IMG/VR virus record: IMGVR_UViG_3300034108_001023
Span: 1-39,236 of that record
Source: a virus
Direction: 5' to 3' (one strand)
Length of the DNA stretch: 39,236 bases
The translations under genes were made by a program, and so were the position numbers. Of this stretch, positions 8,372 to 15,742 are shown one piece after another. The notes under the pieces are model-generated. The model had not been told where the DNA came from. It saw nothing but the letters and a program-made list of their open reading frames with translations, and did no database searches. Positions within the stretch are counted from its first letter, which is position 1. Each line of letters begins with the position of its first letter.

Positions 8372-8494
8372 TTACGGGCCTTTGCTGCTGGTTTGCGTCA
8401 CCAAGTGAATATAACTGCTATTGTAGGCATGAGTGCCAGAAACAGGCCTGAAGTCGTGGTTTTCGATGACGCTTCCGCGGTAGGGGTAGGACAT
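8372..8494 (-). CDS. Tiny ORF (40 aa) between the terminase subunits
   Basis: ATG at 8494 opens a 40-residue frame beginning MSYPYRGSVIENHDFRPV and ending in TAA. It begins 14 bases after the small-terminase stop with a weak AGGTAG upstream. Its first 12 bases are identical to those of the ORF at 8226-8330. No family is recognised. Together the two ORFs account for most of the 278-base gap between the terminase genes. Confidence 0.4.
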   Translation of the reverse strand: MSYPYRGSVIENHDFRPVSGTHAYNSSYIHLVTQTSSKGP

Positions 8495-8507
8495 TTCGGG
8501 CCACTAC

Positions 8508-9119
8508 CTAAACCAGATCAGGTGTCTGCTCGTCGTTCACAGGGGTCACATTGCGCTCTTTCAGGTCCTTCATAAGGTCCCGATGGCTCACAGAGGCCGT
8601 CATGGCTAGGTGAATACTGGTGGGCTGGCCTTTTATATTTGCGAGCTTGTCAGTTAGCACGGCCACCGCTACGGGTAAACTACGGTCATCTATGAACGCC
8701 ATTGATTCCTGAGCTAATCGTTTTGTGCCTTTCCAGATAGCAACCTCCAGAAATCCAGTAACGTCCTTCCTCCAGTCCTCCTCATTTTCAGGGTAGTCTG
8801 CTGGGACTTTGACTCCTCTGATGTATTTCAAGGCGGTGTGCTCGCTCAACCCTGTCTCTGAGGCAATGCTGGAAAGTGACTTGTTGGCCACGATACCCTC
8901 CACAATCTTGTCAGCCTTGTCTTGGTCTAGTTTAGAGTTTGGGTGCTGGTTCTCTGGTGGCTTGACATAGCCGACATCCTCTGCGGCTTTTCTGACCTTA
9001 TCTTTGAACTCTTGTGCCAGATTAGGGTCATCACGCAGCGCCAGTGCTACCCGGTTTCTGTCTGTCCCTGCCTTTGCAGCGACATCGTTCAGCGATGCCC
9101 TGGTCTTCTTACCCGGCAT
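8508..9119 (-). CDS. Terminase small subunit-like protein with LacI-type HTH
   Basis: The protein has 203 residues from ATG 9119, overlapping the previous gene by 11 bases; an upstream TTG at 9128 is less likely. Residues about 8-50 (ASLNDVAAKAGTDRNRVALAL...KVRKAAEDVGY) closely follow the LacI/GalR DNA-binding headpiece pattern. A second helix-turn-helix lies around 67-105 (SLSSIASETGLSEHTALKYIRG). The C-terminal part (DDRSLPVAVAVLTDKLANIKGQPT) resembles the region of phage small terminases that follows the DNA-binding domain. It sits directly upstream of terL. The likely job is recognising the packaging site and nucleating the packaging motor, but a transcriptional repressor is an alternative because the ligand-binding domain of LacI is absent. 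Confidence 0.65.
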   Translation of the reverse strand: MPGKKTRASLNDVAAKAGTDRNRVALALRDDPNLAQEFKDKVRKAAEDVGYVKPPENQHPNSKLDQDKADKIVEGIVANKSLSSIASETGLSEHTALKYIRGVKVPADYPENEEDWRKDVTGFLEVAIWKGTKRLAQESMAFIDDRSLPVAVAVLTDKLANIKGQPTSIHLAMTASVSHRDLMKDLKERNVTPVNDEQTPDLV

Positions 9120-9897
9120 AAGGCGCAAAGCTAAAGGGGAACTCTCCCCAGTGGTTGAGTTGCTTCCGGGGCTTCATCGAGAGGTGCTTCACTCCGGCCA
9201 GGGTCATCCTGACTGCGGCAGCGTAATCCTCACTGAGATACTCGAGTTTGCCGGGCATGGATTCCATGGCCAGTGGCATCCACAGGGTCGGGAAGCGTTC
9301 GACGCGCACATCCTCGCACCAGTCGATCCTGTACTGGCTCTGCACTCCTGACCCTTCCAGCGCATCAAGTGTCGCCAGAAGGCATTTACGGGGGATTGCG
9401 AGGCATCCCGATGCGAACATGGTGATGGGCACCAGCTCCGCTGCGCACTCAGCGTCATTCACCTGATGCTTGAGGGCCTGCAGGTGCTCTGCTTTGGGGC
9501 GTAGGGCTGGCCTGGGTGGAAGTGTTCTGCACGGGTATGGTATGCACACGGTAGCCTGGTGCTGATGGGCCAGCTCTGCCATACGGATGACGTCGGCCGC
9601 GGTGAACTCAATGTCGTGGTCCAGTTGAATCCAGACGTCCTTGCCGCTGTCGAGAAACCACTTGGTCGCACGGCAACGGCTGCGGGATATCAGGGCATCC
9701 TCCCGGATGGTGCGCAGATCGGTCTGCCTGTCTGAACGGGCGAACGTGGCCGTCAGGTCTACCCAGGACATCATGCAGGCTGCGCTGATGCCACCGTATG
9801 CGTACAGCGAGACATGGATCGACGGCCTGGTGCCTGCCTGGGTCGGTTGCTCTGTTGGATCTTCCATCTGCGGGGATTCTGCCTTTGTTGTGGTCAT
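9109..9897 (-). CDS. Glycosyltransferase-like (GT-A fold) protein
   Basis: This 262-residue protein starts at an ATG overlapping the upstream stop (ATGA). After a Pro/Thr-rich leader, residues about 27-110 read like a GT-A nucleotide-sugar domain: IHVSLYAYGG, ISRSRCRATKWFLDSGKDVWIQLDHDIEF, with an acidic D93-H94-D95 metal-binding triad. Further on are VPITMFASGCLAIPRKCL and RIDWCEDVRVERF, which resemble the acceptor side of GT2-like enzymes. The substrate cannot be predicted. It could glycosylate modified DNA bases, a virion protein or a host surface structure. Its location between replication and packaging genes is unusual for a cell-surface enzyme. Confidence 0.65.
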   Translation of the reverse strand: MTTTKAESPQMEDPTEQPTQAGTRPSIHVSLYAYGGISAACMMSWVDLTATFARSDRQTDLRTIREDALISRSRCRATKWFLDSGKDVWIQLDHDIEFTAADVIRMAELAHQHQATVCIPYPCRTLPPRPALRPKAEHLQALKHQVNDAECAAELVPITMFASGCLAIPRKCLLATLDALEGSGVQSQYRIDWCEDVRVERFPTLWMPLAMESMPGKLEYLSEDYAAAVRMTLAGVKHLSMKPRKQLNHWGEFPFSFAPYAG

Positions 9898-10220
9898 GGT
9901 TCAATGTCCTTCCGTTGGCTTGCGAGGTAGAGTTCATGCCCCTTGCTGATCAGGTAGACTACGCTGCCTCGGGGCACTTGGCAGGCTGTGGCGACGTCGT
10001 TGAGAGACAGGCCGCGGTCACGCAGGATGTAGGCCTTACGGGCTAGGTCCGGCGTGTGGCGCTGCTCGGTAAATTCCGGTTCAACCTGTATCACCGGGTC
10101 CGGTGTACCGTCCTCCTTGAACGCCATGTCCTTGGGGTACGACAGCCAGCCACGCTGCACTCCTATTTTCACAAGGTGCGGTGCCTCCATTAGTAGTTTA
10201 GTTGTGTTTGTTACTATCAT
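9894..10220 (-). CDS. Small helix-turn-helix protein (paralogue of the gene at 19042-19278)
   Basis: This 108-residue protein has ATG at 10220 overlapping the upstream stop. A helix-turn-helix is visible near residues 66-95 (ILRDRGLSLNDVATACQVPRGSVVYLISKG). An earlier GVQRGWLSYPKD segment matches AVAAGWLTYPEQ in the 78-residue protein at 19042-19278, and both have an HTH at the same distance downstream, so the two look like paralogues. It may be a phage transcription regulator. It is coupled to the glycosyltransferase-like gene by an ATGA overlap. Confidence 0.6.
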   Translation of the reverse strand: MIVTNTTKLLMEAPHLVKIGVQRGWLSYPKDMAFKEDGTPDPVIQVEPEFTEQRHTPDLARKAYILRDRGLSLNDVATACQVPRGSVVYLISKGHELYLASQRKDIEP

Positions 10221-10549
10221 AACAGTGATATGTCTAGTGGTGTAGCGGGCAAGTGCTGCCTACCCTTGCCGCTTTTATCTCCTATAAGCTGAAATATGCG
10301 TTGTCTATGTGCCTTGCCGCTGGCGCCGGGGTGGATAACGCAACCAAACCTCCCGTCTGCCTGGATGACGAGATGGTTGCGTTGTTTGTCCCCTCCTTCC
10401 TCGGCACAGGCTGGGCATTGCCCGATCAATTTCGAGCCAATTTTACGCAGGCCTACCGCTGTCAAGCACTGTCTAGTGTTTGGGACGGATGGGACGGCAT
10501 TTTCCAACTTCGTTTCTACTTTGAACACAGTTTTGCTACCTTTACTCAT
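10217..10549 (-). CDS. CHC2-like primase zinc-finger protein
   Basis: The protein has 110 residues from ATG 10549; a TTG at 10612 overlapping the primase stop is an alternative that would read through one arm of an inverted repeat. The centre has C45-x2-C48 and C70-x2-H73 around GDKQRNHLVIQADGRFGC, the layout of the zinc-ribbon that primases use to find templates. It follows the large primase/helicase gene, which shows no zinc finger of its own. The two likely act together in primer synthesis. An imperfect ~40-bp-arm inverted repeat overlaps its 5' coding region and leader. Confidence 0.7.
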   Translation of the reverse strand: MSKGSKTVFKVETKLENAVPSVPNTRQCLTAVGLRKIGSKLIGQCPACAEEGGDKQRNHLVIQADGRFGCVIHPGASGKAHRQRIFQLIGDKSGKGRQHLPATPLDISLL

Positions 10550-10608
10550 CTTGCACCGAGTTGAGAAGTGCCGTCCTCCGTCCCAAACGCTTGACAACGC
10601 TTGACAGC
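10458..10608. repeat. Large imperfect inverted repeat (arms ~40 bp)
   Basis: The arm at 10458-10499 and the reverse complement of 10569-10608 agree over about 40 positions with about four mismatches and a two-base gap, separated by 69 bases. Each arm contains GTCAAGC near one end, a TTTGGGACGGA core and a second GGACGGCA. The left arm is coding sequence in the zinc-finger gene, and the right arm lies in the leader before its ATG and just past the primase stop. It could form a long mRNA stem or a DNA cruciform. A replication origin, a regulatory structure or a palindromic mobile element are all possible. Confidence 0.75.
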
Positions 10609-12591
10609 TCAAGCCATTTCCGACGAGGTCAAGACCACTTTCATGTAGCCTCGCGCCTGTTGTTGCTGACCGTCACTGCGGTGAATGTGGTTCGACGGGA
10701 TGGCCTGGTGTATCTCCAGCATCAGTTCCGCTGCCCGGCGCTGGAAGCGCTTGTCCGGTTCAGGCCCCCATTCCTTGTTGCTGCACATGGCCATATAGGC
10801 AGCATACAGCTCCTCGCTAGTAATACTATCCGATGACATACTACTAGCACGGACATGGTTCACAATAAAGTATCTCACACTATCACTTTCGCTCAATAAG
10901 TTGTCTATCATACCGCGCTGCCTGTCGCTGACCGGAAACGGCCTACCGGCCTGCATCACCCGGCACAAGTCCTCCGCGCCCTCTAGGAACCAGTTTAATA
11001 TCCCGCTGCCTTCACGCTCAATCATCACGTCGTGATAGTTGGGGATCACCTTCTCCGGTTTGGGCTGACTGAAGTCGAGCAGCAGCAGCCGTCTCGACCA
11101 CGCGCCGAGGTCACCCTGCACGTTGACCTTCAGCCGGCTATTGGCCGTCACGATGACGTTCCAGTCGCCGACCACGGCCTTGGCACCGCTCTTGCCCTTG
11201 AACTCGACGGCCAGCCTGTCGCCGCCGGTCAGCGCCTTCAGGAACTGGCTCTCCTCGCAGGACAGGAAGTCCGGCGGCACATCGCTACCGATCAACAGCG
11301 TCCGGTCATGGAAGTTGCCCAGTTCAAACCGGCTGCCCAAGTGATTCGTTCTCAGCTCGCTGCAGTTCTCATCGCCGACCAGCCGCCGCACCAGCCCGGC
11401 CACCGTGCTCTTCCCGCCGCCACCGGTTCCGGTCAGCAGCAGAATCACCTGCGGCCTGTTCCGCTGCAGCAGCGCCAGGCCGCCCCATCTCTGCAGCAGC
11501 ACCTGATCCTCGCGCTCGGGCAGCGCATGATCCAGGAATGCCTGCCACATCCCGCTGCCGGCACCCTGTACATACCTTACCGGCGTCTGGTTCCTCGACA
11601 TCCACTCCGGGCCGAACCCGTGCATCGCATAGGGCACGCTTCTCAGGTCCACCATCACATTGCTGCAGTGCACCACGCTGTCGGGCCTTGAGAACGGATT
11701 GCGCTCGACCTGCAGCGCCCCAATCAGATCGACCACCTGATCCGCGAAGCTCACGGTCAGTCGCGTCAGGAGCGCCGGCAGCCGCGGATCCTCTGTCGAT
11801 GCCATCTGGTCCAACAGAACGCGCCTGGCGGTCTCCAGGACGCGCTGCTGCATCTCCTCGCGGCTCATGGATATCCAGATCCCCCGATCCGCGGCATACC
11901 AGTAGTGCTGCCCGGTCTGGGCATCGAACAGCAGCCGCTCCTTGTGCGCCATGTAGCCCGCGAAGAAAGTCGGGTGCAGGTTACCAGTTCCGCTCCTTCC
12001 GAACGTCCAGGGCACGCCATGCAGCCGGAGCAACTGCGCCATCTCATCCCTACTGCCCGGCACCGGCCATCCATCGGGCCAACGGATCTGGCTGAACTCC
12101 AGCGCCACCGGCGGCCTGTCCACCAGCACGCTATACTCGCACCCGCTGGTGTGCACGCCCTTCACAGTGCTCAGGTTCCCCGTGCTGCGCCATTCGTACA
12201 GCGGCTTGCCCATCATGCGCCCATTGACCTCCACCATCTCGGTCGTGCTGCGCTCCGCGCACGGCTTGGGGTATGCCCCCGTGATCCTCACGCCGACCTG
12301 AGCGCCCCGCTTGCCCTTCCACCGGGCACTGCCCTGCAGCACCGGATTCACCTTCAGGAACGCCTCCAGACTCCCCTCATCGTCGAAGTCTATCGCGCAC
12401 AGCCCGCCGGAGAACTCCCCCAGCCTCACAGCCACGTTCCCGTGCTCGAGCATGACGCGGTACACGTCCCTTTTCGTACTCTCCATGGTCTCCTGGGTGT
12501 ACTTGACCATCGGAATCTTGGTCCCCGGGTTCTGCGGCACCAGGAACAGCGGCGTGCCCAGCCAGCCCTCGATCTCTTGCGTCGTCATCAT
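10609..12591 (-). CDS. Primase/helicase (AEP primase plus SF3 D5-like helicase)
   Basis: This 660-residue replication protein starts at ATG 12591, overlapping the end of the methyltransferase frame (ATGA). The N-terminus resembles the bifunctional primase-polymerase domain, with NVAVRLGEFSGGLCAIDFDDE carrying D68-x-D70 and a following basic RGAQVGVRI strand. A D5_N-like helical region is followed by the superfamily 3 helicase core with Walker A TGTGGGGKST (K394). Next are the downstream acidic segment LLIGSDV, VEFKGKSGAKAVVGDWNVIVTANSRL (sensor Asn) and SRRLLLLDF. This is the P4/phage-plasmid primase type. It primes and unwinds the phage origin. The zinc finger seems to be supplied by the small gene immediately downstream. 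Confidence 0.88.
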   Translation of the reverse strand: MMTTQEIEGWLGTPLFLVPQNPGTKIPMVKYTQETMESTKRDVYRVMLEHGNVAVRLGEFSGGLCAIDFDDEGSLEAFLKVNPVLQGSARWKGKRGAQVGVRITGAYPKPCAERSTTEMVEVNGRMMGKPLYEWRSTGNLSTVKGVHTSGCEYSVLVDRPPVALEFSQIRWPDGWPVPGSRDEMAQLLRLHGVPWTFGRSGTGNLHPTFFAGYMAHKERLLFDAQTGQHYWYAADRGIWISMSREEMQQRVLETARRVLLDQMASTEDPRLPALLTRLTVSFADQVVDLIGALQVERNPFSRPDSVVHCSNVMVDLRSVPYAMHGFGPEWMSRNQTPVRYVQGAGSGMWQAFLDHALPEREDQVLLQRWGGLALLQRNRPQVILLLTGTGGGGKSTVAGLVRRLVGDENCSELRTNHLGSRFELGNFHDRTLLIGSDVPPDFLSCEESQFLKALTGGDRLAVEFKGKSGAKAVVGDWNVIVTANSRLKVNVQGDLGAWSRRLLLLDFSQPKPEKVIPNYHDVMIEREGSGILNWFLEGAEDLCRVMQAGRPFPVSDRQRGMIDNLLSESDSVRYFIVNHVRASSMSSDSITSEELYAAYMAMCSNKEWGPEPDKRFQRRAAELMLEIHQAIPSNHIHRSDGQQQQARGYMKVVLTSSEMA

Positions 12592-13704
12592 AACAGTTCC
12601 CTGATCAGTGTTCTGAAGGCTCGCTCCGCTGTTGCCGGGACAACACCGTTTCCGAGGAGACGAAGTTCGTCGGTTCGATTGTCACAGGAGACGCACAGCT
12701 TGGCATAGTCCAGCCCACCGGCAGGCCCATCAGGGTCTCCACCCAGCGGGGGTTGAGTTTGCCGTTCACCTGCTGATCCAGCTTGTCGATCATGCTGCCG
12801 TCCTTCTGCCGGTGCGCTCCGGTCGACACGGTGGCTGTCTGCCATTGCTTCACCTGCGCCGTCAGCGGCATCGTCGCCACATCCCCCTTGGCTTGCCTCT
12901 TCGCCCATGTCTCCGGGTTCTCGTCCGTTGTCTTGCCGGCTCTCGGTGTTGCCCACGACTCTGGGCGGCTCCCATCCGTACTGCTGCTCGCCGGGACGGC
13001 TGGGCCATGCTGCTTGATAACCACCGTGGTGAGACTCTCCTGCTGTCCTTTCATACCGCGGCTCCTGTTCTGGAATCCCTGTCGAACCTCGCTGGCTTGT
13101 ACTGTGGGCCAGAAGCACAGACGTGCCGAGGGGGGGGGGTAAGCGCTTGAGCTGAGACCCGCCTTGCGAATTCTTGGCCTCGTTCGCTGTCATGGTTGGC
13201 CATGATGAACACCCGCTTGCGTTGGTGCGGTGCTCCGCATTCAGACGCGCTGAATATGCCCCACGTCGTTCGATAACCCATTCCTGCCAGGTCTTCGATG
13301 ACGTCGGACAGCCCCAAGCTGATATGTCCTTCGACGTTCTCAAAGAAGCAGCACCGAGGTCTGAGAAGTCGAATGCCGTCTGCGATGTAGGGCCACAGGT
13401 GCCTCGGGTCGTCCTTACCTCGGCGCTGCCCTGCTGCACTGAAGGGTTGGCATGGGTAGCCCCCAGTGAGGATGTCCACTCGGTCGCGAAACGCTGCCCA
13501 AGGGAAGGTCTTAAGATCCGGCCAGATAGGTGCTGGGTCCATGAGTCCCGCCTCCATTTTCGCAACCAGATTGCTGATGGCGAAGGCTTCGATCTCACAA
13601 AGAGCGACTGTGCGCAGACTTGGGATTGCTCGCTTGAGTCCAAGCTCAATGCCTCCGTATCCAGCGCAGAGGCCAACGTGTGTAACTGCTTTGGAAGTAT
13701 CCAT
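12588..13704 (-). CDS. DNA cytosine-5 methyltransferase, frame interrupted at a C10 tract
   Basis: From ATG 13704 the frame carries motif I (VGLCAGYGGIELG, residues 10-22), catalytic motif IV GGYPCQPFS (C85), motif VI ENV (122-124) and motif VIII QRKRV (161-165), then stops at 13051. Motif X (LRLLGNGVVPATAERAF) is in a different frame that ends at 12588, where its stop overlaps the primase start by ATGA. Removing one base from the C10 run at 13130-13139 joins the two into a single 371-residue enzyme of normal length with all motifs in order. So this is either an assembly or sequencing slip, a phase-variable gene, or programmed slippage. It would methylate cytosines in phage DNA, probably to evade host restriction. 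Confidence 0.8.
12605..13054 (-). other. Overlapping frame with methyltransferase C-terminus-like sequence
   Basis: In the third minus frame, the same DNA reads ESWATPRAGKTTDENPETW and then LNPRWVETLMGLPVGWTMP, segments that look like the variable and C-terminal region of many phage cytosine methyltransferases. The frame is also open upstream (WPTVQASEVRQGFQNRSRG) to the C10 run. With nine Cs it joins the +1 frame reading SSWPTMTANEAKNSQGG. It therefore overlaps the frame that carries motif X. Whether it is translated is unknown; an ATG at 13054 exists. It could be a remnant of an alternative target-recognition region. Confidence 0.4.
13130..13139 (-). repeat. C10 homopolymer in the methyltransferase gene
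   Basis: Ten consecutive Cs on the coding strand (G10 on the plus strand) sit between motifs VIII and X. This is exactly where loss of one base would restore the methyltransferase frame. Homopolymers of this length are prone to polymerase slippage and to base-calling error. Confidence 0.9.
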
Positions 13705-13705
13705 G

Positions 13706-14971
13706 TCATTCCGCCCTCCTCTCAAATGCCAACGCCTCCTCGCTGATGAACCAGCCCTTCGGCCACTCGGTCAGGTAGATCCCGCCCAGCGTCCGCACCC
13801 GGCTCAGTGCCACGTAGGCCTGCCCGGGCTCTCGGGCCGCTCGGATATCAATCCTCGCGGCATCCAGGGTCAGTCCCTGCGCCCGGTGTATGGTCATCGC
13901 GTAGGCCAATCGGAGCGGGTATTGTTGGACGGTGACCCCCAGACTCTCAAAGAACCATTTGCGCCGGCCCACTGAAATATACCCACCGCGGCTCCAGACC
14001 ACGATGTCGCTGCCCCGATAGTCCACCACTTTGCCCACCTGCCCATTGTAGAAGCCCTGCTCCGCATCGTTCGCGGTGAACATGACCGCAGCCCCGGGCT
14101 TCAACTGCAGCACCCGCGGCGTGCTCATGTTCTTGGTGGCGAACTCCACCGCCTGATCCACACCCTTGACCTCGGCGTCAAACACGGCAATCGGGCCATC
14201 AATTGAGCTCAACCGATAATTATTCCACTTATCCACCTGCACGTTGTGCGTCATCAGCCGGGTAATATGTTCAGGCGGGTTCATCCTGAGCGCACTCCGC
14301 AGCAACTGGTTGTCCCGCGGCTTCATCCTGCCCACCCGGAACCCGCTCAACATCTCAATGAAAGGCACGTCATTCTGCCGCCGCACCTTCTCGAGCTTGA
14401 TCGTCTTGAAGTCGGCCTCCTTCCAAGCCTGACTCAGGAATGCCCAGTCGTATGGCTTGCTCTGGTCGGTCCTGACCGGCGGCAACTGCAGGAAGTCGCC
14501 CAGGAAGATAACCTGTAACCCGCCGAAAGGTCGGCTGTCTTCCCTGATCCGCTTCACCCAGAAGTTCAGGAAGTCGAGGTGCCGGCCGGCCATCATGCTG
14601 ATCTCGTCGACCACCAGCACCTCGGTGCCCCGCACCCGCTTGCGGGCGCCATGAATCGAAGGCTGCTCCTCTAGCCTCTCGGCAGCCTGCAGGAAGTCCT
14701 CGCCATCCTGCGGCCCCAACTGCATCCCGCACCACCTGTGCACGGTGGTCCCGCCTATGTTCAGCGCGGCAATGCCTGTCGGGGCCGTGATGGCCACGTC
14801 CCGAACTCCTTCCACCCTGCTCAGGAACTCCCGCAGCAGCGTGCTCTTGCCGGTGCCCGCCTGCCCCGTGAGGAAGACGTTCCCGAACGATGTTGCCCAG
14901 ACCATAAAACGGTCCTCGGGCGTCGGATCGAAGTCGTCCCCGATCACATGGACAGACGGGCTGGCAATCAT
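13706..14971 (-). CDS. Pif1/Dda-like superfamily 1B DNA helicase
   Basis: The protein has 421 residues with ATG at 14971. Helicase motifs appear in order: Walker A GQAGTGKST (K42), motif Ia TAPTGIAALNIGG, Walker B VLVVDEISMM, motif III VIFLGDFLQLPPV, motif IV-type region KLEKVRRQND, motif V YAMTIHRAQGLTLD and motif VI YVALSRVRTL. This set and the 'TIHRAQG' signature are characteristic of Pif1/RecD-like 5'-to-3' helicases such as T4 Dda. It probably remodels replication forks or recombination intermediates beside the exonuclease, SSB-like and RuvC-like proteins encoded upstream. The methyltransferase ATG follows its stop by one base. Confidence 0.92.
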   Translation of the reverse strand: MIASPSVHVIGDDFDPTPEDRFMVWATSFGNVFLTGQAGTGKSTLLREFLSRVEGVRDVAITAPTGIAALNIGGTTVHRWCGMQLGPQDGEDFLQAAERLEEQPSIHGARKRVRGTEVLVVDEISMMAGRHLDFLNFWVKRIREDSRPFGGLQVIFLGDFLQLPPVRTDQSKPYDWAFLSQAWKEADFKTIKLEKVRRQNDVPFIEMLSGFRVGRMKPRDNQLLRSALRMNPPEHITRLMTHNVQVDKWNNYRLSSIDGPIAVFDAEVKGVDQAVEFATKNMSTPRVLQLKPGAAVMFTANDAEQGFYNGQVGKVVDYRGSDIVVWSRGGYISVGRRKWFFESLGVTVQQYPLRLAYAMTIHRAQGLTLDAARIDIRAAREPGQAYVALSRVRTLGGIYLTEWPKGWFISEEALAFERRAE

Positions 14972-14976
14972 TGGCG

Positions 14977-15639
14977 TCAGTAGGTCGGGATCAGGATGTC
15001 TGCCACCGCTTGTGTGAGCTGGACGTCGCGCAGGCAGTAGTTGATCGCTGCCTCGCGGTCGGTCTGGAAGAGCTCGCTGAACATGGCGCCGTTGCCGGCC
15101 TTGTCGCCCAGCCCGAGGTGCCTCGAGATCGCAGCCAGACTCCCGTGCGCCCGGTTGTCACCGAGCTGCCATGACTCGCGCAAATCGACGATCAGGTCAT
15201 TCCAGTACCTGCCATTCCTGAGCCAGTACGGCACCGTCACCCGGTGCTTCCAAGACCGCTTGATCAGGAACGGCAAGTCGAACGGCTTGGTATTGAACCC
15301 GATCAATTGCGGCTTGCGCTCGAAGCTGTCTAGTAGGGCCCAGAACTGCACCAGCATGGCCTTCTCGCCATCCGCGTCGGCGCAGAGCACCGCGGGCTGC
15401 TCATGCTCGACTCGGTAGCCGATGCACAGCACCTGCCCGCTCAGGGCATCCAGTGCTGCGTGCTTGATATAGTCGCTGACGTGGTTCTCCTCGGCCCGCT
15501 GGATTTTCTCCGCGATGATGTCCGGGTTCTTGATGTTGCCCAACTTGACCTGGCTCGGGTCAAACGGTGGGATGACCAACTCCGTAATAGGGAGCGGTCC
15601 TGTCTCGATGTCAAAGTAGATACGTGGATTTGCTGGCAT
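14977..15639 (-). CDS. DEDDy-type 3'-5' exonuclease (PolB-like)
   Basis: The protein has 220 residues from ATG 15639; an in-frame ATG at 15708 with AGGGA close upstream is a possible alternative adding 23 residues. Motif Exo I is YFDIETG (D10, E12), Exo II is IGFNTKPFD (D121), and Exo III is INYCLRDV with Y201-x3-D205, so it is the DEDDy subtype. The fold matches the predicted PolB-like 3'-5' exonuclease family found as stand-alone phage genes. It may proofread or process ends for recombination, next to the SSB-like protein and helicase. No polymerase domain is attached. Confidence 0.88.
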   Translation of the reverse strand: MPANPRIYFDIETGPLPITELVIPPFDPSQVKLGNIKNPDIIAEKIQRAEENHVSDYIKHAALDALSGQVLCIGYRVEHEQPAVLCADADGEKAMLVQFWALLDSFERKPQLIGFNTKPFDLPFLIKRSWKHRVTVPYWLRNGRYWNDLIVDLRESWQLGDNRAHGSLAAISRHLGLGDKAGNGAMFSELFQTDREAAINYCLRDVQLTQAVADILIPTY

Positions 15640-15742
15640 AATGCTAAAACGGTTTGAATTGGTAATTGCGCGTTTGTCCGCCGATGCGCGCCCCCGGCTG
15701 CTTACCATGAGTCCCTAGCAGCAACAGGCTGCCAGGAAAGTG

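Noticed and set aside
11905-12708. Long plus-strand reading opposite the primase/helicase
   Set aside because: The minus strand encodes a well-supported primase/helicase; the plus reading is Pro/Arg/His-rich shadow sequence.
13055-13709. Full-length +1 frame start (MTWILPKQL...) as a separate gene ahead of the methyltransferase
   Set aside because: Its N-terminal two thirds is only the shifted reading of methyltransferase motifs I-VIII. Only the C-terminal parts look meaningful, and those are covered by the split-gene and dual-frame findings.
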